Origin: Pelagibacterales bacterium SAG-MED29
Lineage (GTDB): Bacteria > Pseudomonadota > Alphaproteobacteria > Pelagibacterales > Pelagibacteraceae
Assembly: GCA_014653815.1 (NCBI GenBank)
Contig: JACWDZ010000002.1
Span: 102,501 to 166,205 of the forward strand
Reading direction: 5' to 3'
Length of the DNA: 63,705 nt
Numbering within the stretch: the stretch's first letter is position 1; each line of letters begins with the position of its first letter. The notes beneath the pieces are model-generated. The model had not been told where the DNA came from, did not search any database, and saw nothing but the letters and a program-made list of their open reading frames with translations. Position numbers and translations under genes: made by a program. Positions 50,785 through 63,406 of this stretch are shown piece after piece.

Positions 50785-52680
50785 ATGAATTTTAAAAATT
50801 TAGTAATGTGGGCAATTATAGTCTTACTTTCCGTAGGGCTGTTCAATATGTTTCAAGACCCTAAAAAAATAAACTCTGAAAACAACAAGCTTCCTTTCTC
50901 TAGTTTCATGAGCGAGGTAGAAGCAGGAAGAGTAGTAGAAGTTCAAATTCAAGGAAATAATATTTCTGGAGTTTTATCTGACGGAAAAACTTTTAATACT
51001 TATTCTCCAAATTATCCAAACTTAGTTGAGAAACTATCAGAACAAAACATCAGCATAGTTGCCACTCCATTAGAAGATAAAATGCCATCGCTTTTAGGAA
51101 TCTTACTTTCTTGGTTTCCAATGTTATTACTAATTGGAGTTTGGATTTTTTTTATGCGTCAAATGCAAGGAGGAAAAGGTGGAGCCATGGGCTTTGGAAG
51201 GTCTAAGGCAAAATTATTGAATGAAGCGCAAGGAAAAGTTACTTTCAACGATGTGGCTGGAGTAGAAGAGGCAAAAGAAGAAGTCGAGGAAATTGTTGAA
51301 TTTTTAAAAGATCCAAAAAAATTTAGTAGATTAGGTGGAAAGATTCCGAAAGGAGCGTTATTAATAGGTCCTCCAGGTACTGGAAAAACTTTATTAGCAA
51401 AAGCTATTGCCGGTGAAGCAAATGTTCCGTTCTTTTCTATTTCAGGATCAGATTTTGTGGAAATGTTTGTTGGCGTAGGGGCATCCAGAGTTAGAGATAT
51501 GTTTGAGCAAGGAAAAAAACATTCACCGTGCATAATTTTTATAGATGAAATCGATGCTGTAGGAAGAAGTAGAGGAGCTGGTCTTGGTGGTGGTAACGAT
51601 GAAAGAGAACAGACACTTAACCAACTTTTAGTAGAGATGGATGGTTTTGATACAAATGAAGGAATAATATTAATTGCAGCCACAAACAGACCTGATGTTT
51701 TAGATCCGGCTTTATTAAGACCGGGCAGGTTTGATAGACAAGTTGTGGTCGCAAACCCTGATATTATTGGAAGAGAAGCAATATTAAAAGTTCATGTTAA
51801 AAAAATAAATACTGGACCAGATGTAAAATTAAGAACTATTGCTAGAGGTACCCCAGGATTTTCTGGCGCAGACTTAGCGAATTTAATAAATGAATCTGCC
51901 TTGTTAGCTGCAAGAAAAAACAAGAGACTTGTTACAATGTCAGACATAGAAGAAGCAAAAGACAAAGTAATGATGGGAGCAGAAAGAAGATCTATGGTGA
52001 TGTCAGAGGATGAAAAAAAATTAACCGCTTATCATGAGGGTGGACATGCAATAGTAGCACTAAATGAAAAAGCATCAGATCCAATACACAAGGCAACAAT
52101 TATACCAAGAGGCAGAGCTTTAGGTATGGTTATGAGATTGCCAGAAAGAGATCAACTTTCAGTAACAAGAGAAAAAATGCACTCCGACATAGCAGTTGCT
52201 ATGGGCGGCAGAATAGCAGAAGAATTAATTTTTGGACATGACAAAGTAACTTCTGGAGCTTCATCCGATATAGATATGGTAACTAAAATGGCAAAAAATA
52301 TGGTAACAAAATATGGAATGAGCCAAGAATTAGGTACCATCGCATATGGAGAAAATGAAGAAGAAGTATTTTTGGGTAGATCAGTAACAAAACAACAAAA
52401 CATGTCGGAAGAAACAGCAAAAAAAGTAGATGCCGAAGTTAAGAAAATTGTTGACAAAGGGTATGAAAGAGCGAAAAAAGTTCTAACAGAAAAAATTGAC
52501 GATCTTCACAAACTTGCGAAAGCTCTTTTAATATATGAGACTTTATCTGGCGATGAGATAAGAGATTTAATGTTAAAAGACATAAAACCAACCAGATCTT
52601 TTAAAGAAGATGATGAAGATGACGGTAAAGCATCATCGGCTCTAGGTTCGCTAGGGTTGAAGCCAAAACCAGCAATTTAA
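50785..52680 (+). CDS. ftsH: ATP-dependent zinc metalloprotease FtsH
   Basis: 631 residues. Two N-terminal membrane helices (about 5-22 and 102-122), AAA domain with Walker [14 protein letters not shown] and Walker [32 protein letters not shown], then the zinc site HEGGH (usually HEAGH) near residue 420 and the third ligand Asp region. Inner-membrane quality-control protease that also degrades RpoH, encoded at 57187. The tilS-ftsH-folP-glmM order is typical of alphaproteobacteria. Confidence 0.96.
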   Translation: MNFKNLVMWAIIVLLSVGLFNMFQDPKKINSENNKLPFSSFMSEVEAGRVVEVQIQGNNISGVLSDGKTFNTYSPNYPNLVEKLSEQNISIVATPLEDKMPSLLGILLSWFPMLLLIGVWIFFMRQMQGGKGGAMGFGRSKAKLLNEAQGKVTFNDVAGVEEAKEEVEEIVEFLKDPKKFSRLGGKIPKGALLIGPPGTGKTLLAKAIAGEANVPFFSISGSDFVEMFVGVGASRVRDMFEQGKKHSPCIIFIDEIDAVGRSRGAGLGGGNDEREQTLNQLLVEMDGFDTNEGIILIAATNRPDVLDPALLRPGRFDRQVVVANPDIIGREAILKVHVKKINTGPDVKLRTIARGTPGFSGADLANLINESALLAARKNKRLVTMSDIEEAKDKVMMGAERRSMVMSEDEKKLTAYHEGGHAIVALNEKASDPIHKATIIPRGRALGMVMRLPERDQLSVTREKMHSDIAVAMGGRIAEELIFGHDKVTSGASSDIDMVTKMAKNMVTKYGMSQELGTIAYGENEEEVFLGRSVTKQQNMSEETAKKVDAEVKKIVDKGYERAKKVLTEKIDDLHKLAKALLIYETLSGDEIRDLMLKDIKPTRSFKEDDEDDGKASSALGSLGLKPKPAI

Positions 52681-52687
52681 CACAGAA

Positions 52688-53755
52688 ATGAAAAAATATT
52701 ACACTCGTGCGTGTAATTTTTATTATGGCGTTAATGCCAAGCTGTTAATCAAAAAAAAATTAGCTTTACCATTATGTGGTAACAAAAATATTGCTTTTGA
52801 TAAAGTTGAGGTTATCACAAGAAAAAACAATAAAGTTCTATCGAAAATCATCAATATCAAAAAAATTGAGACTTTAGGTTCTTCTTCAAAAAAAAAAGTT
52901 AAACAAGATTTAAAAAAGATAGTTCTTAAAAGAAAAAATTTTTTAAATAATGTAAATTTTTTAAAGCCATCAATCATGGGAATTTTGAATTTAACTCCAG
53001 ATAGTTTTTCAGACGGAGGAAGGTTTAATAATGAGAAAAAAGCCAAAAACCATATTATGAATATGATTGGCGCTGGAGCAAACATTATTGATGTTGGAGG
53101 TGAGTCTACTAGACCAAATTCAAAAACAGTTTTAACAAATATTGAATGGAGAAGAATTGAGAATATTATAAAAAATTTTAAAAAAAAACACAAAACAATA
53201 TGTTTATCTATAGACACGAGAAAATCAGAAGTAATGATTAAAGCAATAAAACATGGAGCAGATTTAATAAATGATGTTTCAGGTTTTAATTATGAAAATC
53301 AATCTTTATCAAGATTAAAAAAATATAATATTGCAAAAGTTTTTCATCATATGCAAGGCAAACCAAATACGATGCAGAAGAACCCAAAATACAAAAATGT
53401 TTTATTAGATATTTATGATTTTTTTGAAGAAGGAATAAAAAAAATTGATAATAAAAAGATAATTGTAGACCCCGGTATCGGTTTTGGTAAAAATTTGAAA
53501 CATAATTTGACTTTAATTTCTAGGATATCTCTGTTTCATAGTCTTGGATTTCCTATTTTGATTGGAACTTCTAGAAAGAGATTTATCAGTCAAATATCTG
53601 GAATTAATGATAGCAAGGAAAGAATCGGAGGCACAGTTGCATCCGTTTTATTTTTATTATCTCAAGGAGTCCAAATTTTTAGGGTTCACAATGTTAATGA
53701 GGTTAAACAAGGTATTTTAGTATTTAAAAAAATCTTATCAAATTTTAAAAATTAA
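52688..53755 (+). CDS. folP: Dihydropteroate synthase
   Basis: 355 residues. The catalytic barrel begins near residue 98 with IMGILNLTPDSFSDGG, followed by GGESTRPNS, LSIDTRKSEV, NDVSGF, DPGIGFGK and GTSRKRFI. It condenses dihydropterin-PP with p-aminobenzoate. The N-terminal extension of about 95 residues is not part of usual FolP, though similar ones exist in alphaproteobacteria; its role is unknown to me. Stop and glmM ATG share a base (TAATG). Confidence 0.92.
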   Translation: MKKYYTRACNFYYGVNAKLLIKKKLALPLCGNKNIAFDKVEVITRKNNKVLSKIINIKKIETLGSSSKKKVKQDLKKIVLKRKNFLNNVNFLKPSIMGILNLTPDSFSDGGRFNNEKKAKNHIMNMIGAGANIIDVGGESTRPNSKTVLTNIEWRRIENIIKNFKKKHKTICLSIDTRKSEVMIKAIKHGADLINDVSGFNYENQSLSRLKKYNIAKVFHHMQGKPNTMQKNPKYKNVLLDIYDFFEEGIKKIDNKKIIVDPGIGFGKNLKHNLTLISRISLFHSLGFPILIGTSRKRFISQISGINDSKERIGGTVASVLFLLSQGVQIFRVHNVNEVKQGILVFKKILSNFKN

Positions 53756-55085
53756 TGAAAAATAAATATTTTGGAACCGATGGAATTCGAGGGACAGTTA
53801 ATCAAGGTAATATTAACGGTGAAAAATTTTTTAAATTTGGTTTAGCATCAGGAACATATTTTAAGAATCAAAAAAAATCTAAACAGATTGCCATTATAGC
53901 TAAAGACACAAGGTTATCTGGATATACTTTGGAACCCGCATTAGTATCAGGCTTAGCTTCAGGAGGCATGCATGTTTTTACATTAGGACCTTTACCAACC
54001 AATGGACTTGCAATGTTAACAAAATCTATGAAGGCCAATATGGGCATTATGATTACAGCATCTCACAATCCTTACCATGATAATGGTCTTAAATTGTTTG
54101 GACCAGATGGCATGAAATTGTCAGACAAGATAGAAAAAAAGATTGAAAAATTGATAGATACTAAAAATACAAAACAACTAACGAATCCTAAATACCTAGG
54201 TAGAGTCAGAAGATTAGAAGATGGAAATGATAAATATATTGAAATATTAAAAAAAAATTTTCCTAAGAATTTTCATTTAAGAGGCACCAAAATAGTTTTG
54301 GATTGTGCTAATGGAGCTGGATATAAAGCAGCTCCTAAATTACTTAAAGATCTGGGTGCAAAAGTTGTGTCTCTTGGAGTAAAACCTAATGGTTTAAATA
54401 TTAATGACAAGTGTGGATCTACTTATCCATCTAAAATTTGCTTAGCTGTCAAAAAGTTTAAAGCACATGTTGGAATATCATTTGATGGGGATGCTGACAG
54501 AATTATAATGTGTGATGAAAAAGGCAAGATTATAAATGGAGATCAAATTATAGCCATGCTTGCTCGAAGATGGAAGTCAAAGAAAATTTTAAAAGGAGGT
54601 GTGGTGGGGACACTAATGTCAAACTATGGATTAGAAGTTTTTTTAAAAGGTGAAAAAATAAAATTTTTTAGATCAAAAGTCGGAGATAGATATGTCAAAG
54701 AAAAAATGAAGAAATTAAATTTTAATTTAGGTGGAGAACAGTCTGGACATATAATTTTAGGAAAATTTGCAACAACTGGAGATGGATTAATGGTAGCATT
54801 AGAGGTTTTATTTTCTTTAAGAAAAAAAAAGAAAGCAAGCAAGCTATTAAATATTTTTAAGCCTTTGCCGCAAATTTTAGAAAATATTACTGTTAAAGAT
54901 AAAAATATAATTAATAAGGCTAAATGTAAAAACGCGATTCAAAAAGCTTGTAAGCTTATGGGTTACAAGGGAAGAATTTTAGTTAGAAAATCCGGAACTG
55001 AGCCGAAAATTAGAATTATGGGCGAGTCACATGATAAGAGTTTAATTTTAAAATGCATAACAATAATTAAAAAATCAATAAAAAA

Positions 55086-55089
<4 letters not shown>
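53755..55089 (+). CDS. glmM: Phosphoglucosamine mutase
   Basis: 444 residues. FGTDGIRGTVN at the N terminus, phospho-serine loop MITASHNPYHDNG, metal loop SFDGDADR, GGEQSGH and C-terminal RKSGTEPKIR are all present. It converts glucosamine-6-P to glucosamine-1-P for UDP-GlcNAc, which feeds peptidoglycan and also the glycan island through NeuC. Confidence 0.96.
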
Positions 55090-58083
<2,994 letters not shown>

Positions 58084-58113
58084 ATTTTTGATTTATATAT
58101 TAAATTTTATTTT

Positions 58114-59094
58114 TCAACTACAAAGATTTTTCAATAAATCCAATAATTGCTCAAAATCACTAGGCAATTCGGACTCAAAACTAACCCATTTATTCTTGGA
58201 CGGATGAATAAAGCCTAAACTTTTTGCATGAAGAGCTTGGCCATTAAGAGCAGAAAGTTTTTTAAAAAAATCTTCGTTTATTTTTTTAAACCTGATATTT
58301 TTTTTACCATACTGATTGTCACCCAATAGAGATGCGTTCTTATACTTCATATGCACTCTTATTTGGTGTGTTCTCCCAGTTTCTAAATCGCATTCAATTA
58401 GACTAATTTTTGGAACATTTTTTATATTGAATACTTTTATAGTTTTATAATTCGTTATTGCTTTTTTTCCGTTAAAATCACTCACCGTCATTAGCTGTCT
58501 ATTTTTTTTATTTCTAGAAATTAATGTTTCTATACGACCTTGAAGCGGCCTTATAACACCCCAAACTAAACATAAATATTTTCTTTTGATAGAATGATTG
58601 CTAAATTGTTTTCCAAGTTTTGAATGAGCTAAATTATTTTTTGCAATTACCAATAAACCACTAGTTTCTTTATCTATTCTATGAACTATTCCAGGTCTCA
58701 ATTCTCCATTAATATTAGATAATTTATTTTTGTATTTATAAACTAATGCATTTGCTAAAGTGTTTTTGTAATTACCTGCACCAGGATGCACAACCATTCC
58801 TTTTGGCTTATTTATAACTAACACATCTTCATCTTCAAAACGAATATCTAATTTTATTTTATTGGGCAATAATTTATCTGAGTTTTTAATTAAAAATTCA
58901 ATTATTATTGTATTATTTAATTTAACTTTTTTTGCAGAAGAATTAGTTATTTTTTTATTGATTTTTACATTTCTAGACTCAATAATTTTTTTAATATTTG
59001 ATCTTGTTAAATGGTTTATTTTTTCTGACAAGAAGATATCAAGCCTTTTTCCATCATCTTTTTCTTTCACTAAGAATTTCATTGAGTTATTCAT
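58114..59094 (-). CDS. rluD: 23S rRNA pseudouridine synthase RluD
   Basis: 326 residues. An N-terminal S4 RNA-binding domain (about 15-80), then the catalytic domain with the motif HRIDKETSGLLVIAKN containing the catalytic Asp. Later GRTHQIRVHMKYKNASLLGD is diagnostic. It makes the pseudouridines in helix 69 of 23S rRNA. Start may be ATG 59094 or Met5 at 59082. Divergent from tRNA-Arg. Confidence 0.93.
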   Translation of the reverse strand: MNNSMKFLVKEKDDGKRLDIFLSEKINHLTRSNIKKIIESRNVKINKKITNSSAKKVKLNNTIIIEFLIKNSDKLLPNKIKLDIRFEDEDVLVINKPKGMVVHPGAGNYKNTLANALVYKYKNKLSNINGELRPGIVHRIDKETSGLLVIAKNNLAHSKLGKQFSNHSIKRKYLCLVWGVIRPLQGRIETLISRNKKNRQLMTVSDFNGKKAITNYKTIKVFNIKNVPKISLIECDLETGRTHQIRVHMKYKNASLLGDNQYGKKNIRFKKINEDFFKKLSALNGQALHAKSLGFIHPSKNKWVSFESELPSDFEQLLDLLKNLCS

Positions 59095-59119
59095 GATTTA
59101 ATCTAGATTATAATCAAAT

Positions 59120-59193
59120 GCGTTCGTAGCTCAACTGGATAGAGCGCCTGACTTCGGATCAGGAGGTTGAGGGTTCAAATCCTTCCGGGCGCA
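59120..59193 (+). tRNA. tRNA-Arg (anticodon TCG)
   Basis: Acceptor GCGTTCG pairs with CGGGCGC (two G-U pairs), D arm AGCTCAACTGGATAGAGC is canonical, anticodon stem CCTGA/TCAGG with loop CTTCGGA gives TCG, and T loop TTCAAAT is normal. CCA is not encoded. It marks the switch from conserved genes to the second accessory block. Confidence 0.93.
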
Positions 59194-59284
59194 CACCTAA
59201 TTAAATATTATCGAATTTGATCAATAACAAGATTCTTTTTCATTTCATATAATCCATTTTTTATCTTAATATTGCAAAATAATT

Positions 59285-60133
59285 ATGAAATATAGCAAAA
59301 TACTATCAAAAAAAAGTCAAAACCTTAATGACCTGGCTCTATCTTTAAAAGATCAATATTCTTTCGCAGATCCATTTCCTCATATTCAAATAGATAATTT
59401 TTTTTCTAACGAGTATTTGGATTCAATATTGAATGAATTTCCGGATTTATCAAATTTAAAAAAATCGGAAAATTATAAAAATCAAAATGAAATAAAATTT
59501 GCAAATAATGATTTTGAAAATTTTCCAGATAAAATAAAAAATTTTTTTAATTTTTTAAATTCTGAAACTTTCTTAAATTTTTTACAAATCTTAACTTCAA
59601 TTAATGAAAAACTTATAGCTGATAAAGAATTAAATGGCGGAGGATTGCATGAGATTAAAACAGGAGGATTATTAAAAGTTCATACTGATTTTAACAAACA
59701 CCCAGCTAATAATTTTGACAGAAGAGTAAATGTTTTGATTTATTTAAATAAAAATTGGAAAAAAGAATATAAAGGGTGTTTAGAACTTTGGGACAAAGAA
59801 ATGAAAGAATGTAAACAAAAAATACTTCCAAACTTTAACAAAATAGTAATTTTTTCTACCACAGATTTTAGCAATCATGGTCATCCGGATCCAATAGATT
59901 GTCCTAACGATATTTCCCGAAAATCTATTGCGTTATATTATTTTTCTGAAGGAAGACCCAAAGAAGAGATTTTGGATGAAGATCAGAAAAATAGAACTTA
60001 TTTTAAAAATAGATTTGGTTTTAATAATGAAATTACAGGAAAAAAAGAAAATGTAAAAAATTTTTTAAGAAAATTTTCTTTGTACAAGAAAATGAAGAAT
60101 TTTGAAAAAAAATATTTGAGAAAGAAAAAATAG
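59285..60133 (+). CDS. Prolyl-4-hydroxylase-like Fe(II)/2-oxoglutarate dioxygenase
   Basis: 282 residues. VHTDFN (His-x-Asp) near residue 138, distal His in FSNHGHPDP near 200, and the 2-oxoglutarate Arg in SRKSIALYYF near 220. The Cys-poor C-terminal 50 residues are Lys-rich. The family hydroxylates proteins or sugars; such genes occur in polysaccharide clusters. It faces a GT17 gene tail to tail with 2 bp between. Substrate unknown. Confidence 0.82.
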   Translation: MKYSKILSKKSQNLNDLALSLKDQYSFADPFPHIQIDNFFSNEYLDSILNEFPDLSNLKKSENYKNQNEIKFANNDFENFPDKIKNFFNFLNSETFLNFLQILTSINEKLIADKELNGGGLHEIKTGGLLKVHTDFNKHPANNFDRRVNVLIYLNKNWKKEYKGCLELWDKEMKECKQKILPNFNKIVIFSTTDFSNHGHPDPIDCPNDISRKSIALYYFSEGRPKEEILDEDQKNRTYFKNRFGFNNEITGKKENVKNFLRKFSLYKKMKNFEKKYLRKKK

Positions 60134-60135
60134 TA

Positions 60136-60945
60136 TTATTTAGCTATCCATTTATCGTAATATGAAATATTATCTAAGATATATTTAGGAAAAGTTTCAT
60201 CTATTTTTACTTTTGTTAATTCAAATCCTTTTGTTGGATGTAAAAGTTTTTCCATTTTTCCTTCTATTTTATCTATATCAGTATTATCTTTTTTATTATC
60301 TTCTCCATGAGCAAATGATTTAATTTTTTTTGAGACTCCTTTAGAATCTAATAAATAGGCAAAATGCCATCCACCATTTTGAATAATTTGAAGATTTTGT
60401 GGCTTGTCAATTCTCCAAAATGGATATTTTTTAAATTTTAAGTTTCTCAGCCACTGCGGTGATTTAAAATGTTTTTTTAAACACATCTTTGAACCATGCC
60501 AGTTATTTTCTGCTTTATTAAGTAAATTCAATTTATAAGCAAAAGCTTTTTGAGAAAAAACTATATATTTATTTTTTTTGTTAAATTGGTTGAGTTTAGT
60601 CAAATCGGGTATTTCATCAACATCAGACAAAATAATCAAATCATCGTCAAGACAATTTTTTAAACCTTTCATAATAGAGTTTCTTTGATGTTGCTCCACT
60701 AAGGATTCGCCGCCTTCATGAGGTTTTTTTATACTTTCAGGAGTATCGTCTACAACAATATAATTTATTTTATTTTTAAATTTTTTATATTTATCAATGT
60801 CAAAATGTAATTTTTTTTGTTTACCTTGGTGATCAACTGTTGACTCAACTATTACAAATTTATCCACAAATTCATTTAAGATATTAAATCTTAAATCCGC
60901 TATATGATCTTCGTTAAAATATTGGAAGCAGTCAAAAATTGCCAT
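60136..60945 (-). CDS. Family 17 glycosyltransferase (N-acetylglucosaminyltransferase-like)
   Basis: 269 residues. It opens FDCFQYFNEDHIADLRFNIL and has VIVESTVDHQGKQK, followed by the metal motif SDVDEIPD near residue 108 and GGWHFAYLLD, all typical of GT17 (the family of eukaryotic bisecting GlcNAc transferase). Bacterial members sit in surface-glycan clusters. It follows the FkbM gene by 6 bp on the same strand. Confidence 0.85.
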   Translation of the reverse strand: MAIFDCFQYFNEDHIADLRFNILNEFVDKFVIVESTVDHQGKQKKLHFDIDKYKKFKNKINYIVVDDTPESIKKPHEGGESLVEQHQRNSIMKGLKNCLDDDLIILSDVDEIPDLTKLNQFNKKNKYIVFSQKAFAYKLNLLNKAENNWHGSKMCLKKHFKSPQWLRNLKFKKYPFWRIDKPQNLQIIQNGGWHFAYLLDSKGVSKKIKSFAHGEDNKKDNTDIDKIEGKMEKLLHPTKGFELTKVKIDETFPKYILDNISYYDKWIAK

Positions 60946-60951
60946 ATATTT

Positions 60952-61890
60952 TTAATTAAAATATCTATCTTCAATTTTCATGGAAAATTCAGAATTTTTT
61001 AAATTGAGAATTTTTGAGATTTTTTTTAAAAGTTTTATTTGTCCTGATATAAGCATTAAACTAATAAATTCTCTCTCTTTTTCGAGGATTAGTTTTTTTC
61101 CAGAGTCTATTACAAAATTTGGAATAAATATCATATCCATTTCAACAGGAGTTCTTGTAGCGTGAGATCCTATTTTTCTCCAGTCAGACAACATATAACC
61201 TAATTTATATAAAAGATCCGTTACTTCTGTCCAGCAAGGTTCTTTTTTGTACATAGGAAATATCTGGACTTCGCACTTTATAATTAAAGGTCTATAATTT
61301 TCTAAACCTTTTAGAATTTCTAGTTCAGCACCTTGAGTATCAATTTTTAAATAATCCAAAGTATTTATGTTTAGTTCTTTTAGACTTGAAGACAATGTAT
61401 CACACTCAACCATTTCAGTTTTAATTACATCAAATAAGTGAAAATCTTTTTCTTCAAAATCATAAATTGTTAAAGATTTGCTATCAGGTTCATACATCGA
61501 AGAACTTTCAGGTCGTTTGTTTAGAATATAAAGCTTTCTGTCACCCTTAGAGCTCCAAAGGCCTTTATTAATAACGTGTTTGCTTTGCCCATTTTTTAAA
61601 GAATCCTTCAATGGATCAACTAATATAGACTCAAAGTATTTATTATATTTTTCTGGAAAAAATTTATCAGAATTAAAACCTCCTTGAGCTCCCACGTCTA
61701 GACCAATTAATTTTTTATTTTTGAGCAATGCTTCAATATTTTCTTGAAAATTATAAGTATTGTTTGCATTAATTTTTTTATCATGAAGAAAATTTATTGT
61801 TCTTGTATTGGCTTTCAACAATTGAAGAATTTTATGTAAAAACGGCAGTATTAGTTTTGTTATACTTATTTTTATTTTCCTTAGAAACAT
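60952..61890 (-). CDS. FkbM-family SAM-dependent methyltransferase
   Basis: 312 residues. LIGLDVGAQGG near residue 58 is the SAM loop, VDPLKD the acidic loop, and YLKIDTQGAELEILKGL near 185 the FkbM signature. N-terminal hydrophobic residues (about 8-24) may anchor it. Probably methylates a sugar of the surface glycan. It is not a close copy of the FkbM protein at 20579-21457. Confidence 0.85.
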   Translation of the reverse strand: MFLRKIKISITKLILPFLHKILQLLKANTRTINFLHDKKINANNTYNFQENIEALLKNKKLIGLDVGAQGGFNSDKFFPEKYNKYFESILVDPLKDSLKNGQSKHVINKGLWSSKGDRKLYILNKRPESSSMYEPDSKSLTIYDFEEKDFHLFDVIKTEMVECDTLSSSLKELNINTLDYLKIDTQGAELEILKGLENYRPLIIKCEVQIFPMYKKEPCWTEVTDLLYKLGYMLSDWRKIGSHATRTPVEMDMIFIPNFVIDSGKKLILEKEREFISLMLISGQIKLLKKISKILNLKNSEFSMKIEDRYFN

Positions 61891-61900
61891 AAAAAATTTT

Positions 61901-62608
61901 TTATTTTTTTGTAAATGTTGCTATACCTATTTTATTGCCTTCAATTACTGATGATGAGCAATGTAAATGAGTTCTATCAAAAATTAACATTGAACCAACT
62001 TCCCATTTATAAATTAGCTCTACCTCTAAACCTTTTAAATTATCTATATTTTCATGTTTTAAATACTTTTCGTATATTTCTTTATCAAATGGTTTATCGC
62101 CGAATAACTTTAAATGTTCAGACGATCTTTTGTTTTGACCGTAACTTAAATTTTTTTTCTTTAGTTCTTCAGGATCTAGAGTAAAACTAGTCGATCCTTC
62201 ATAAAATCTATTTTTAAAAATAACTGTACTCCCAACAGGCGAAAGAGGGATTAAGCTTTGTTTGTATATTTGGTTTTTTAATTCAAAACCAGCATCTACA
62301 TGCAATCCGATTGGAGCATGACTTTCTTGTATAAGTCCAAATATATCTTTACCATTCTCATCTTGAAGATTATCCATTTTAAAATCTCCAATTTCTTTTT
62401 TAAGTCTTTCACAAAATATTTTTTCTAATTTTTCATTATAGCCTTGTAGCCATCTTTTTTTGATAACATTTTGTTTTTTGTTGTGAACTGTAGTTGGAAG
62501 ATCTTTATATAATTTCAAAAATTCTTCGATTTCCTCTTTACTATATAAATTCTTTATTACTTTTGGAGCTGACTCAAGTTTCTTTATTTCTTTAATTTTT
62601 TCATTCAT
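61901..62608 (-). CDS. Fe(II)/2-oxoglutarate-type dioxygenase-like protein
   Basis: 235 residues. LHVDAG (His-x-Asp) near residue 118 and a distal His in RTHLHCSS near 214 form an iron-binding facial triad, with a Lys in GNKIGIATF in the position of the 2-oxoglutarate anchor (usually Arg). No other domain. Probably hydroxylates a glycan or lipid; unknown substrate. Between the ABC-2 permease and FkbM genes in one minus-strand operon. Confidence 0.65.
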   Translation of the reverse strand: MNEKIKEIKKLESAPKVIKNLYSKEEIEEFLKLYKDLPTTVHNKKQNVIKKRWLQGYNEKLEKIFCERLKKEIGDFKMDNLQDENGKDIFGLIQESHAPIGLHVDAGFELKNQIYKQSLIPLSPVGSTVIFKNRFYEGSTSFTLDPEELKKKNLSYGQNKRSSEHLKLFGDKPFDKEIYEKYLKHENIDNLKGLEVELIYKWEVGSMLIFDRTHLHCSSSVIEGNKIGIATFTKK

Positions 62609-62614
62609 TTAATA

Positions 62615-63406
62615 TTATTCACCCATGTTTATTAATGTTCCTCTTTGCTTGGCTCCTAAATAAGAGGAATAAAAAATTATAACACCTAAAATAAAATAAA
62701 CTATAGATATAGATATTGATTTAATTATGTCGAAATAATTAACAGTATTATTTAATAGAATGTTTCTCATTTCTTCAAATATATGAACCAAAGGGAGACT
62801 TTTTGCTATAATTTGTAGAGAGTTTGGTAAAATTTCCATAGGATAATAGATACAGCCTAAAGGGGCTAAAAAAAATAAACTTGCCCATGCAATATTCTCA
62901 AATGACGGGCCAAATCTTAATAATCCTGATGTCACTAAAAGTCCTAAAGTAACACCAAAAAGATATAACGGTAATAATAAAAGCAATAGCGGAAAACCAA
63001 GTTTAAAAACTGAAACGCCAAAAAGAGGTATTGCTAAAATTGCAGCAGGAACTAAACCGATAAGCGCTCTTAAAATTGCTGTTAAAGTAAGGGAGGTAAT
63101 GATTTCACTTATTCTAATTGGCGCTATAAATAAATTCGTGAAATTTCTACTCCAAATTTCCTCTAAAAACATCATATTAAAACTTATACTTACTCTAAAT
63201 AGGAAGTCATATAAGATTGCAGCGGTCAAAATAATACCTACTGTGTTGCTATAATAATCTGAACTTAAAGTAAAAAATTTAGATATAAAACCCCAAAGAA
63301 AAATCTGTACTGTCGGCCAGTAAATTAAATCTATAATTCTTGGTAAAGAGTTACTTATTAAATAAATATGTCTAAGTCCTAAAGCGTAAATCTTACTGAA
63401 GTTCAT
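62615..63406 (-). CDS. ABC-2 type transporter permease
   Basis: 263 residues with six hydrophobic helices (about 20-40, 55-75, 105-130, 138-160, 170-190, 235-255), typical of ABC-2 permeases that export polysaccharides, nodulation factors or drugs. The ATG lies inside the end of the ATPase gene (14-bp overlap). Together they make a two-protein exporter, distinct from the fused exporter at 17546-19279. Confidence 0.85.
   Translation of the reverse strand: MNFSKIYALGLRHIYLISNSLPRIIDLIYWPTVQIFLWGFISKFFTLSSDYYSNTVGIILTAAILYDFLFRVSISFNMMFLEEIWSRNFTNLFIAPIRISEIITSLTLTAILRALIGLVPAAILAIPLFGVSVFKLGFPLLLLLLPLYLFGVTLGLLVTSGLLRFGPSFENIAWASLFFLAPLGCIYYPMEILPNSLQIIAKSLPLVHIFEEMRNILLNNTVNYFDIIKSISISIVYFILGVIIFYSSYLGAKQRGTLINMGE

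Noticed and set aside
51159-51683. Minus-strand open frame of 174 codons opposite ftsH
   Set aside because: Antisense shadow of the strongly conserved AAA domain; Ser/Pro/Phe composition with no family signature.
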